Shown in pieces: positions 16,531 to 21,509 of a stretch of 53,691 nt of DNA. The number at the start of each line of letters is the position of its first letter. Within the stretch, counting starts at the first letter, position 1. The position numbers were made by a program, and so were the translations under genes. Under the pieces are notes generated by a model. That model did no database searches. It saw only the letters and a program-made list of their open reading frames with translations, and had not been told where the DNA came from. Location of the stretch: the IMG/VR virus record IMGVR_UViG_3300030430_003901, positions 1 to 53,691 of that record, one strand, 5' to 3'. Source of the DNA: a virus.

Positions 16531-16562
16531 CAATAATACGACAAAAAATCGACATATGCAAG
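16531..16562 (-). promoter_or_regulatory. Leftward promoter P3 (extended phage consensus)
   Basis: Minus strand CTTG, 20-base spacer starting CATATGTCGA and ending TCG, then TATTATTG. It shares the extended spacer with P1, P2 and P4. The expected start point is just ahead of the hairpin and TLS-2. Confidence 0.75.
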
Positions 16563-16596
16563 TTTTTGTCCAACTATTTTTTTAGTAACTTCGTTA

Positions 16597-16821
16597 CTAT
16601 CTGTCGTTTGCAATTTCAAATTCAAAATCAGAATTGTCGTTGCACTCATGACACGGTGTGCTGTATGCCATGTCACAATAATAATCTGAATGCCATATCT
16701 CACCCTCACCACCACACACCTCACACTCATCATTATAAAAGTCTGCGTGTTCCAAACACTCAGAACATATGTCGGTCTCCCACTTTGGTGGGGCATCACA
16801 ACAGTTACTTAATTCACTCAT
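16597..16821 (-). CDS. Zinc-ribbon-like protein (74 aa)
   Basis: Cys-rich: SNCCDAPPKW, CSECLEH, CEVCGGEGEIWH, CDMA and CHECND, enough ligands for two small zinc sites. Its ATG overlaps the preceding stop (ATGA). Small acidic zinc-ribbon proteins of this type are frequent in phage early operons; target unknown. Confidence 0.6.
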   Translation of the reverse strand: MSELSNCCDAPPKWETDICSECLEHADFYNDECEVCGGEGEIWHSDYYCDMAYSTPCHECNDNSDFEFEIANDR

Positions 16822-16964
16822 AGATATTTATATTTAGATTGTTTTGCTTTCCATTGCTTATGCCAATACGCATACTCAGAGTCCTGAGGTCGCAACACTT
16901 GGATGCGACCCCCCTCCTCCTTCTGAACACATATGACATTTGTATTTAACTTCTTAACTATCAT
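16818..16964 (-). CDS. Small basic hypothetical protein (48 aa)
   Basis: I choose the ATG at 16964 (MIVKKLNTNVICVQKEEGGR), giving an 11-base overlap with the previous gene and an ATGA overlap with the next. The longer in-frame start at 17015 lies deep in the preceding gene. Basic, aromatic C-terminus (WKAKQSKYKYL). Function unknown. Confidence 0.5.
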   Translation of the reverse strand: MIVKKLNTNVICVQKEEGGRIQVLRPQDSEYAYWHKQWKAKQSKYKYL

Positions 16965-18276
16965 CGTTCTCAAGTTTTGCAAGATACTCAAATTGTGCAT
17001 CGTTCTGCTTTCCAAACAACTCGATGAAGTGTTGTTCGTTATGCTCCTCCTTCACATACTCGCTATCGAATGCACCCTTGAAAACTAAATCGCCTTGACA
17101 CGCATGAGACAGGTCATATATAATTTTACTATCATTAGGGTATTTGACAATCAAATTGCAATGACCATATCTCTTGGCAGGATATCCATTACTACCATAG
17201 GTTGTTGATGACTTGTCAGAAGTATAGACCTTACAGTTTGGGAACTTCTCTTGTAGTTTTCTTTTACTCTCAAGCAAGAAAACTTCTCGCCTTTGTTCTG
17301 CCTGTACCTTTTGGGTTTCTGTCTTAACCCACGCCCTATGGTCTAACATATATGTAGTGAAGTTGACAGTTCTCCTTGTTTCACTCCATCGATTAGTCAT
17401 TTTATAGTTCACAACCTTCCTGTCATATCCACTCCTTTTAGTAACCAAATTTCCTGTCAAAAGACTGACTGACTTGTCCTCATCGTATCGAGAACCTTTG
17501 ATGCTATAGTACAGTTTGGCTTCTCCCTTCTGCTTATATAATAAACCTCGGTTAGCGTCCCTGAAATTAAAGGTTACCTCCAACAGTTTACCCACAGTAT
17601 AACCATAACCTGATACTCCAAAAGATAAAGTTATCGAGTGTGTGTCTCTATCGTTAGACCAAACATCGTCCTCGAAGGTTATCTCATTGCCAATTACACC
17701 ATTGTACTCATCAGTATACCAATCCTTTCGTCTCTCAACGATTGGTTTCTCTTTATACTGCTGAATAAAACTTTTAATTTTGAGGTATTCGTCATAGTCC
17801 TCCCACGCACTATACATACGCATAGCGAGTTGGTCGCATAGATGATACTTAATCATTGAAATAAGTGCGATGTCAGGGACTAACTCACCTTTGATTCTTT
17901 TGAACTCGTGTAAGGTGTTACGCCATTTACTGACCTCTCCAACCTTATATATATACTCCCCTTCATTGTCAGAGTTTTTATACATCTTTGATATCAAGTC
18001 CTCATGCTTGAGTAAATCCATCCAAAAATCATTATGCTCTTGTTTGACAACAGCCCCTTGATATTCAGTTACAACCTTTGGTTGAGGTAGTGTCTTGTCA
18101 CTACTATAATGCTTGGCACTATCGTAGTCAGGGTTCGCCAAGAAGTCCTGTGTCGTGATTGTCGCACTCTCTATATAGGTGTCAAAGTTCTCGAATATTT
18201 CATTCACAAGAGCAACCTTGTGGATTGGATTCCTGAGTCTGCTTTCAGACATTTTCTGTTTTAGTGTTTTTTCCAT
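16954..18276 (-). CDS. Large hypothetical early protein (440 aa)
   Basis: Start chosen at 18276 (MEKTLKQKMSESRLRN), with an AT-only leader. The in-frame ATG at 18339 lies inside a hammerhead ribozyme core and is unlikely to be used. The protein is polar, with helical N-terminal third, beta-rich middle (EITFEDDVWSNDRDTHSITL, VSGYGYTVGKLLEVTFNF) and a long basic helix around KVQAEQRREVFLLESKRKLQ. I do not recognise it; phage genomes of this size often carry one large uncharacterised early protein. Confidence 0.6.
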   Translation of the reverse strand: MEKTLKQKMSESRLRNPIHKVALVNEIFENFDTYIESATITTQDFLANPDYDSAKHYSSDKTLPQPKVVTEYQGAVVKQEHNDFWMDLLKHEDLISKMYKNSDNEGEYIYKVGEVSKWRNTLHEFKRIKGELVPDIALISMIKYHLCDQLAMRMYSAWEDYDEYLKIKSFIQQYKEKPIVERRKDWYTDEYNGVIGNEITFEDDVWSNDRDTHSITLSFGVSGYGYTVGKLLEVTFNFRDANRGLLYKQKGEAKLYYSIKGSRYDEDKSVSLLTGNLVTKRSGYDRKVVNYKMTNRWSETRRTVNFTTYMLDHRAWVKTETQKVQAEQRREVFLLESKRKLQEKFPNCKVYTSDKSSTTYGSNGYPAKRYGHCNLIVKYPNDSKIIYDLSHACQGDLVFKGAFDSEYVKEEHNEQHFIELFGKQNDAQFEYLAKLENDDS

Positions 18277-18291
18277 AATATAATTTTTTTT

Positions 18292-18348
18292 ATACCTAAG
18301 AACCCGAAGGTTCTTTCGTGCCATTTCAGGACTACTCATCAGAGGTAT
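18292..18348 (-). ncRNA. Hammerhead ribozyme HHR-1 (type I)
   Basis: Minus strand, in order: stem I ATACCT; core CTGATGA; stem II of five pairs with two single-base bulges (bases 18335-18318); GAAA; stem III GAACC-TTCG-GGTTC closed by a C(UUCG)G loop, then the U that pairs with the last A of GAAA; the unpaired U cleaved at its 3' side (18298); stem I return AGGTAT. Stems I and III are perfect. It starts one base after the stop codon ending at 18349 and finishes 16 bases before the next ATG at 18276, filling the gap. Cleavage would leave a 5' leader of about 20 bases. Confidence 0.75.
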
Positions 18349-18738
18349 TTAACACATCGCATTGAAGTGTCTTTCGATATCAGTAGCGATTATCTTTATC
18401 TCATTGAAGGAGTGTCGATAATCAGAACTCTCTACCTCATCTCTGACTTCAACTTTCATTCTCCTTGGCAACTCGTTATATATATCTATACCCTTCTCGT
18501 ATTTCTGTAGGGCTTCCCACACATACTTCTCACGACCATGCTTGAGGTAGTGCGTGTTAATCAATCTCGCACCTTCATATATATAATTAAGTGCGTGGTC
18601 TTTCTTGGTCTCATACGAGTTCTGTATGAGGTCTGAAGTAGATTTCCAAATCTTATTCAAGATTTCTTTCTGCTCCTTGTTGACACCTTGTGTCTCGAGA
18701 GCAATCAACTGTGTTTGTATTTCGAGTATTGGGTTCAT
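18349..18738 (-). CDS. Hypothetical helical protein (129 aa)
   Basis: All-alpha, charged, with RLINTHYLKHGREKYVWEAL and a C-terminal IKIIATDIERHFN helix. Promoter P4 lies directly upstream and a hammerhead directly downstream, so its message would be trimmed just after the stop codon. Function unknown. Confidence 0.55.
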   Translation of the reverse strand: MNPILEIQTQLIALETQGVNKEQKEILNKIWKSTSDLIQNSYETKKDHALNYIYEGARLINTHYLKHGREKYVWEALQKYEKGIDIYNELPRRMKVEVRDEVESSDYRHSFNEIKIIATDIERHFNAMC

Positions 18739-18757
18739 AGTGCTTTGAAAATTTCGA

Positions 18758-18789
18758 CAAACATACGAAAAGATTTCGACATATGCAAA
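18758..18789 (-). promoter_or_regulatory. Leftward promoter P4 (extended phage consensus)
   Basis: Minus strand TTTG, 20-base spacer starting CATATGTCGA and ending TCG, then TATGTTTG. The match to the Bacteroidota consensus is complete and the extended spacer is shared with P1-P3. Confidence 0.85.
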
Positions 18790-18813
18790 TCTTTTTTTTG
18801 TCTGTCAGGTTAG

Positions 18814-18856
18814 GTTCAGGGAAGGGAATCGAACCCTTCTGCGTCCAACCCTGAAC
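18814..18856 (-). ncRNA. tRNA-like minihelix TLS-3
   Basis: Minus strand: a 7-bp acceptor-type stem (GTTCAGG with CCTGAAC), a 10-base connector GTTGGACGCA, then a T-arm of six pairs (core AAGGG/CCCTT) with loop TTCGATT. The connector shares TGG and GCA, in the same positions, with TLS-4. Acceptor plus T-arm make a continuous helix of tRNA-like length. D-stem and anticodon arm are missing. It follows the stop of the HAD phosphatase gene and precedes promoter P4. Confidence 0.68.
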
Positions 18857-18875
18857 TACAGGCATATATATATAA

Positions 18876-19334
18876 CTAAAAATCACCCTCTGCTACCTGA
18901 AAGCAGGGTATCCCATTCCTTCTCCACATCTTGACAACTTTATTCCTGTCATCAAAGACAGCAATTACTCTGTTCCTGTCAATGATTTGTGGGTCGTTCA
19001 ACCATGACTCCTTCAGTTCATCATCAGGCATCATGAGTTTGTCTAAAGGTCTCATAATCAGTGCCTTCCAAGGAACCTTATGCTCCTTCAACCACTTGAC
19101 AGTAGCGTCTTGTGTTGCTATACTTCTGCCACTAAATATATATATATCGTGGTTGAAATTGTCGAGTTCTCTCGCTGTCTTTATGACTGCGTGATTAGGT
19201 TTGTCCATGTCGATGTTCTTGGGGTCAAAAAATTTGTTCCAATCAATCTTACCTTCAGGAGTGCTTGAGTAATCTCTCCTGTCTTGGATGTCAGCGAGTG
19301 TGCCATCCAAATCAAAAATGTAAATGTCTCTCAT
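18876..19334 (-). CDS. HAD-family polynucleotide 3'-phosphatase (Pnkp phosphatase-domain type)
   Basis: 152 residues. Motif I IFDLDGTLAD (nucleophile Asp), motif II IFSGRS, the LIMRP segment typical of the Pnkp phosphatase branch, and motif IV VFDDRNKVVKMWRRNG. No kinase domain is attached. Family knowledge: the T4 Pnkp phosphatase domain removes 3' phosphates and 2',3'-cyclic phosphates from RNA ends. Here it sits in an operon studded with hammerhead ribozymes, which generate exactly such ends. Function as an RNA end-healing enzyme is inferred; it may instead act on DNA 3' phosphates. Confidence 0.85.
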   Translation of the reverse strand: MRDIYIFDLDGTLADIQDRRDYSSTPEGKIDWNKFFDPKNIDMDKPNHAVIKTARELDNFNHDIYIFSGRSIATQDATVKWLKEHKVPWKALIMRPLDKLMMPDDELKESWLNDPQIIDRNRVIAVFDDRNKVVKMWRRNGIPCFQVAEGDF

Positions 19335-19343
19335 ATCTGTAAA

Positions 19344-19535
19344 TTAAGTTAAGTTATTTATTATTCTGTTCAACTTCCCACTCTCAACCTGATAAGTCAA
19401 ATCATCAACCATACCAAGTTCTCTATCTCGTTCTAACCGAGCGAGTTCGTCTTGGTAGATTTCCAATAGGTCTTTTTCTGCCATTGCTTTTCTGTTCCAA
19501 GCGTCTGCTTTTATTTGCCACTTTGTTTTTCTCAT
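19344..19535 (-). CDS. Small coiled-coil protein (63 aa)
   Basis: A charged helix throughout (AEKDLLEIYQDELARLERDR), basic N-terminus with a Trp. Only nine bases separate it from the HAD phosphatase gene. Function unknown. Confidence 0.5.
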   Translation of the reverse strand: MRKTKWQIKADAWNRKAMAEKDLLEIYQDELARLERDRELGMVDDLTYQVESGKLNRIINNLT

Positions 19536-19555
19536 ATATATAAATTAAAATTAGT

Positions 19556-19596
19556 TTCAGGGGGTGGAATCGAACCACCCTGCAACCATTCCTGAA
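19556..19596 (-). ncRNA. tRNA-like minihelix TLS-4
   Basis: Minus strand: a 6-bp acceptor-type stem (TTCAGG with CCTGAA), a 10-base connector AATGGTTGCA, and a 6-bp T-arm (core GGTGG/CCACC) with loop TTCGATT. Acceptor plus T-arm total 12 pairs, the same as in tRNA. A strong hairpin (19598-19644) ends one base before the acceptor stem. Host RNase P recognises acceptor/T-stem minihelices, so a cut at the acceptor 5' side is plausible (inference). Confidence 0.7.
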
Positions 19597-19597
19597 T

Positions 19598-19644
19598 GAA
19601 GGACAATCACACCCCTCATAAATGAGGGGGGTGTGATTTCCTTC
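19598..19644 (-). other. Strong 3'-end hairpin upstream of TLS-4
   Basis: Minus strand: GAAGGA/TCCTTC base, ATCACACCCC with GGGGTGTGAT, then TCA/TGA around loop TTTA, with small bulges. It starts five bases past the stop of the gene at 19650 and ends next to TLS-4. It has no T-run, so it is not a simple terminator; it would become the mRNA 3' end if TLS-4 is cut. Confidence 0.7.
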
Positions 19645-19649
19645 GCTGA

Positions 19650-20066
19650 TTATACATTTAACCTTCTCTCCTTGATAGCGTCACAGAGTATCTCTCTGTA
19701 CTCTTGGCTACCTCTCCTGATAGCACCCAAAACATCGCCCTCCAAGACCGAGGTCATGAACGAACCTTCACCTTTTTTCATGGTGAACTTCATATCTATT
19801 TCACCATTGTCAGTCAGGTAGTATGCACACCTCGAACCGATATAACTGTCTGACTCATAATTCAAGTTTGATAACCCATCCATATCATTTATATTTTTAC
19901 ACAGGGCTGTAGTTAGAACCACTAACATTTGGTATCCTTCCCAATTAACCAAGTATTCGTAACTCTTGTAATGACCTGTTGGATGCACACCATCTGCTAA
20001 AGGTCTGCTTAGACACTTCGGTACGAAGTACTCGTTGATTTCGATTTTATTTGATTGTTTTTCCAT
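19650..20066 (-). CDS. Hypothetical protein (138 aa)
   Basis: Contains KCLSRPLADGVHPTGHYKSY, a VNWEGYQMLVVLTT strand region and a C-terminal EYREILCDAIKERRLNV helix. Its transcript would start with the downstream half of hammerhead HHR-2. No family recognised. Confidence 0.55.
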   Translation of the reverse strand: MEKQSNKIEINEYFVPKCLSRPLADGVHPTGHYKSYEYLVNWEGYQMLVVLTTALCKNINDMDGLSNLNYESDSYIGSRCAYYLTDNGEIDMKFTMKKGEGSFMTSVLEGDVLGAIRRGSQEYREILCDAIKERRLNV

Positions 20067-20088
20067 CGTATATATATATTTAAAAATT

Positions 20089-20139
20089 TCTGTTTCGTCC
20101 TTTTGGACTCATCAGGATAGGCACACACCTATCGACAGA
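20089..20139 (-). ncRNA. Hammerhead ribozyme HHR-2 (type III)
   Basis: Minus strand, in order: stem III TCTG; U then C (cleavage after C at 20134); stem I GATAGG-TGTGTG-CCTATC; CTGATGA; stem II GTCC-AAAA-GGAC; GAAA; stem III CAGA. Every core position is canonical, the NUH site is GUC, and all three stems are perfectly paired. It lies between the stop of the ArdC-like gene (20165) and the ATG at 20066. Confidence 0.92.
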
Positions 20140-20157
20140 GGGGGTCTTGCGACCCCC
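20140..20157 (-). other. 3'-end hairpin adjoining HHR-2
   Basis: A perfect 7-bp stem (GGGGGTC with GACCCCC, tetraloop GCAA of GNRA type) directly abutting ribozyme stem III. After cleavage it would lie six bases from the new 3' end of the upstream mRNA. Confidence 0.85.
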
Positions 20158-20164
20158 ATCTCGA

Positions 20165-21121
20165 TTACTTCCCCTCGAGAACATAGTCGACTGCTCTCGC
20201 TGACTTTGTCAGAGCCGATACAACTGCTTTCGAGTCCTCCATCTTAACCCTCTTGACCCATCCATTGATGTATGCTTGAGAGTTGGTTTCATCGTCACCA
20301 CAGTCAGTACAGATACCTGAGAGACCTGATAACATCATCGCACCACTCTCAGCAATCAGTTCCTCAAAAGCATATCTGTCAGCACCAAAGAAGGTGAAAT
20401 CAACTATGCCCTCTCTCTTGAGTCTGCTCTCATGACCTGTTGAGTGAATCATCTCATGGAACAGCGTCTTGTAGTAGTTATCTATTTTCTTGAACTGCTT
20501 CTTTTCAGGCATCACTATTTTGTCCTCTGTTGGACTGTAGTACGCTCTGTTTTGGTTGACATCCTTGATGGTCAACTTCTTGTTCGCCTTCTTGTAATCT
20601 CTGATTACCTTTTCAGCACTCTCGATTGGAGTAATCTCAACTTCCTCTGTTGGAACTCTTTTTGGTTTGATGTCGCCCTCTATCTGAGATATATTATATA
20701 CTCTGAAGTAGAACATCGAGAAATTTGTGTATACATCACTCTCCTCACATTTTTCCTTCCTGATACACTCATCAAGTTTTGTGTACCACTTACCTGAACC
20801 TTTAGGTTTGAATACGCAGTAGGAAATTTTCCAATTGTACACCTCAGAGTATTTCGTCATCTCATCTGTTTTTACTCTGTAACCTGCTTTCACGATTGAG
20901 TTCAGAGTAGCCCATTCGTTGACTGTGTACTCTCTCGCCCTCATCACATGGTTGAGGAAAAACTGATTGATACCTCTGTACTCTCTACCTGAGAAGTGGT
21001 TGATGGGGTGATTGTCCCCTGATTTCCATGGTCGGAACCATTGTAGACCTTCCTTCTGAAGACCTTCGAGAAGTGCCTGTTTGACCTTCTCTGTTACATC
21101 GAATTTAGATTTTTTTGTCAT
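20165..21121 (-). CDS. ArdC-type anti-restriction protein (ssDNA-binding domain plus zincin)
   Basis: 318 residues. The N-terminal half matches the ArdC N-terminal domain: KVKQALLEGLQKEGLQWFRP, GREYRGINQFFLN and the WATLNSIVKAGYRV region. The C-terminal half is the metallopeptidase domain found in polyvalent proteins: LFHEMIHSTGHESRLKR (HExxH, third H in GHE) and YAFEELIAESGA. Known members block type I restriction or bind single-stranded DNA during DNA entry. Placement as the second gene of the early arm fits an early anti-defence role. Confidence 0.9.
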   Translation of the reverse strand: MTKKSKFDVTEKVKQALLEGLQKEGLQWFRPWKSGDNHPINHFSGREYRGINQFFLNHVMRAREYTVNEWATLNSIVKAGYRVKTDEMTKYSEVYNWKISYCVFKPKGSGKWYTKLDECIRKEKCEESDVYTNFSMFYFRVYNISQIEGDIKPKRVPTEEVEITPIESAEKVIRDYKKANKKLTIKDVNQNRAYYSPTEDKIVMPEKKQFKKIDNYYKTLFHEMIHSTGHESRLKREGIVDFTFFGADRYAFEELIAESGAMMLSGLSGICTDCGDDETNSQAYINGWVKRVKMEDSKAVVSALTKSARAVDYVLEGK

Positions 21122-21134
21122 TTTTCAAAATTTT

Positions 21135-21144
21135 GGCTTTCGCC
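21135..21144 (-). other. GNRA mini-hairpin in mRNA leader (copy 1)
   Basis: Minus strand GGC-GAAA-GCC within AACAGGCGAAAGCCA, 14 bases before the ArdC-like ATG. A near copy lies at 21444-21453 before the previous gene. Confidence 0.5.
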
Positions 21145-21160
21145 TGTTATATATATATTT

Positions 21161-21209
21161 CCTGTTTCGCCTTCTTTGGCTCATCAGCACAGGGTCACCT
21201 GTGGACAGG
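21161..21209 (-). ncRNA. Hammerhead ribozyme HHR-3 (type III)
   Basis: Minus strand, in order: stem III CCTG; U, C (cleavage after C at 21204); stem I CACAGG-TGAC-CCTGTG; CTGATGA; stem II GCC-AAAGAA-GGC; GAAA; stem III CAGG. Core and stems are canonical and perfect. It fills the gap between the stop at 21233 and the ArdC-like ATG at 21121. Its stem sequences differ from HHR-2 although the architecture is the same, which is covariation within the genome. Confidence 0.92.
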
Positions 21210-21227
21210 GGGGAACCGAAGTCCCCC
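21209..21227 (-). other. 3'-end hairpin adjoining HHR-3
   Basis: GGGGGAC-TTCG-G(T)TCCCCC with a C(UUCG)G loop and one bulged T. It directly adjoins, and by one base could compete with, ribozyme stem III. It would cap the 3' end left by cleavage. Confidence 0.8.
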
Positions 21228-21232
21228 TCAGA

Positions 21233-21427
21233 CTACGCTACTCTGTCCTCGAATCCATAGAGGTCGCCAAGCGTTTGAAAGATGTTGTCTCTCTCTACCT
21301 CATATTCCTCCTCTGTAATCCAACCTTGAGCAAATAGTTTCTCGAGGTTGTCCTCAAGGAAAAATAAGTGTCTTGCTTCTTGAGTAGTGTTATCTGTTGT
21401 GTTAGTATTTGTAATATTCGTATTCAT
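21233..21427 (-). CDS. Small acidic protein (64 aa), first gene of the leftward arm
   Basis: Start chosen at 21427 (MNTNITNTNTT...) because the leftward promoter -7 box (21479-21486) overlaps the alternative in-frame ATG at 21481. An Asn/Thr-rich low-complexity start is followed by helices LFFLEDNLEKLFAQGWITEE and EYEVERDNIFQTLGD, the latter resembling short C-terminal oligomerisation helices. As the first early gene it could be a host-takeover factor; no family recognised. Confidence 0.55.
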   Translation of the reverse strand: MNTNITNTNTTDNTTQEARHLFFLEDNLEKLFAQGWITEEEYEVERDNIFQTLGDLYGFEDRVA

Positions 21428-21443
21428 ATCTGTTAATTTTTGT

Positions 21444-21453
21444 GGCTCTCGCC
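21444..21453 (-). other. GNRA mini-hairpin in mRNA leader (copy 2)
   Basis: Minus strand GGC-GAGA-GCC within AACAGGCGAGAGCCA, 16 bases before the ATG at 21427. Same context as copy 1; the loop differs but stays GNRA. Confidence 0.5.
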
Positions 21454-21478
21454 TGTTATATTTATTTAAATTCATGCT

Positions 21479-21509
21479 CAAATATAGTTCAATTTTCGTT
21501 CAATCCAAA
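21479..21509 (-). promoter_or_regulatory. Leftward promoter P5, start of the early arm
   Basis: Minus strand TTTG, 19-base spacer, TATATTTG: a complete Bacteroidota -33/-7 promoter. The spacer carries two ATTGAAC copies. It lacks the TATGTCGA block of P1-P4, so it is probably read by host polymerase alone at the start of infection (inference). Confidence 0.8.

Noticed and set aside
18277-18339. Longer N-terminus (21 extra residues) of the 440-residue early protein starting at 18339
   Set aside because: The codons coincide with the CTGATGA core, stem II and stem III of HHR-1, and the ATG at 18276 has a better AT-rich leader.
19018-19036. TCATCAG core-like sequence in the HAD phosphatase gene
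   Set aside because: Inside a conserved coding region; GAAA and pairing stems are absent.
18814-19596. Complete tRNA genes at the four T-arm sequences
   Set aside because: None has a 5-bp anticodon stem with a 7-base loop at the right distance. Three are about 41-43 bases and one is 117 bases, so I call them tRNA-like.
21428-21481. Upstream start (MSMNLNKY...) of the first leftward gene
   Set aside because: The ATG overlaps the -7 box of promoter P5 and would lie upstream of the expected transcript start.
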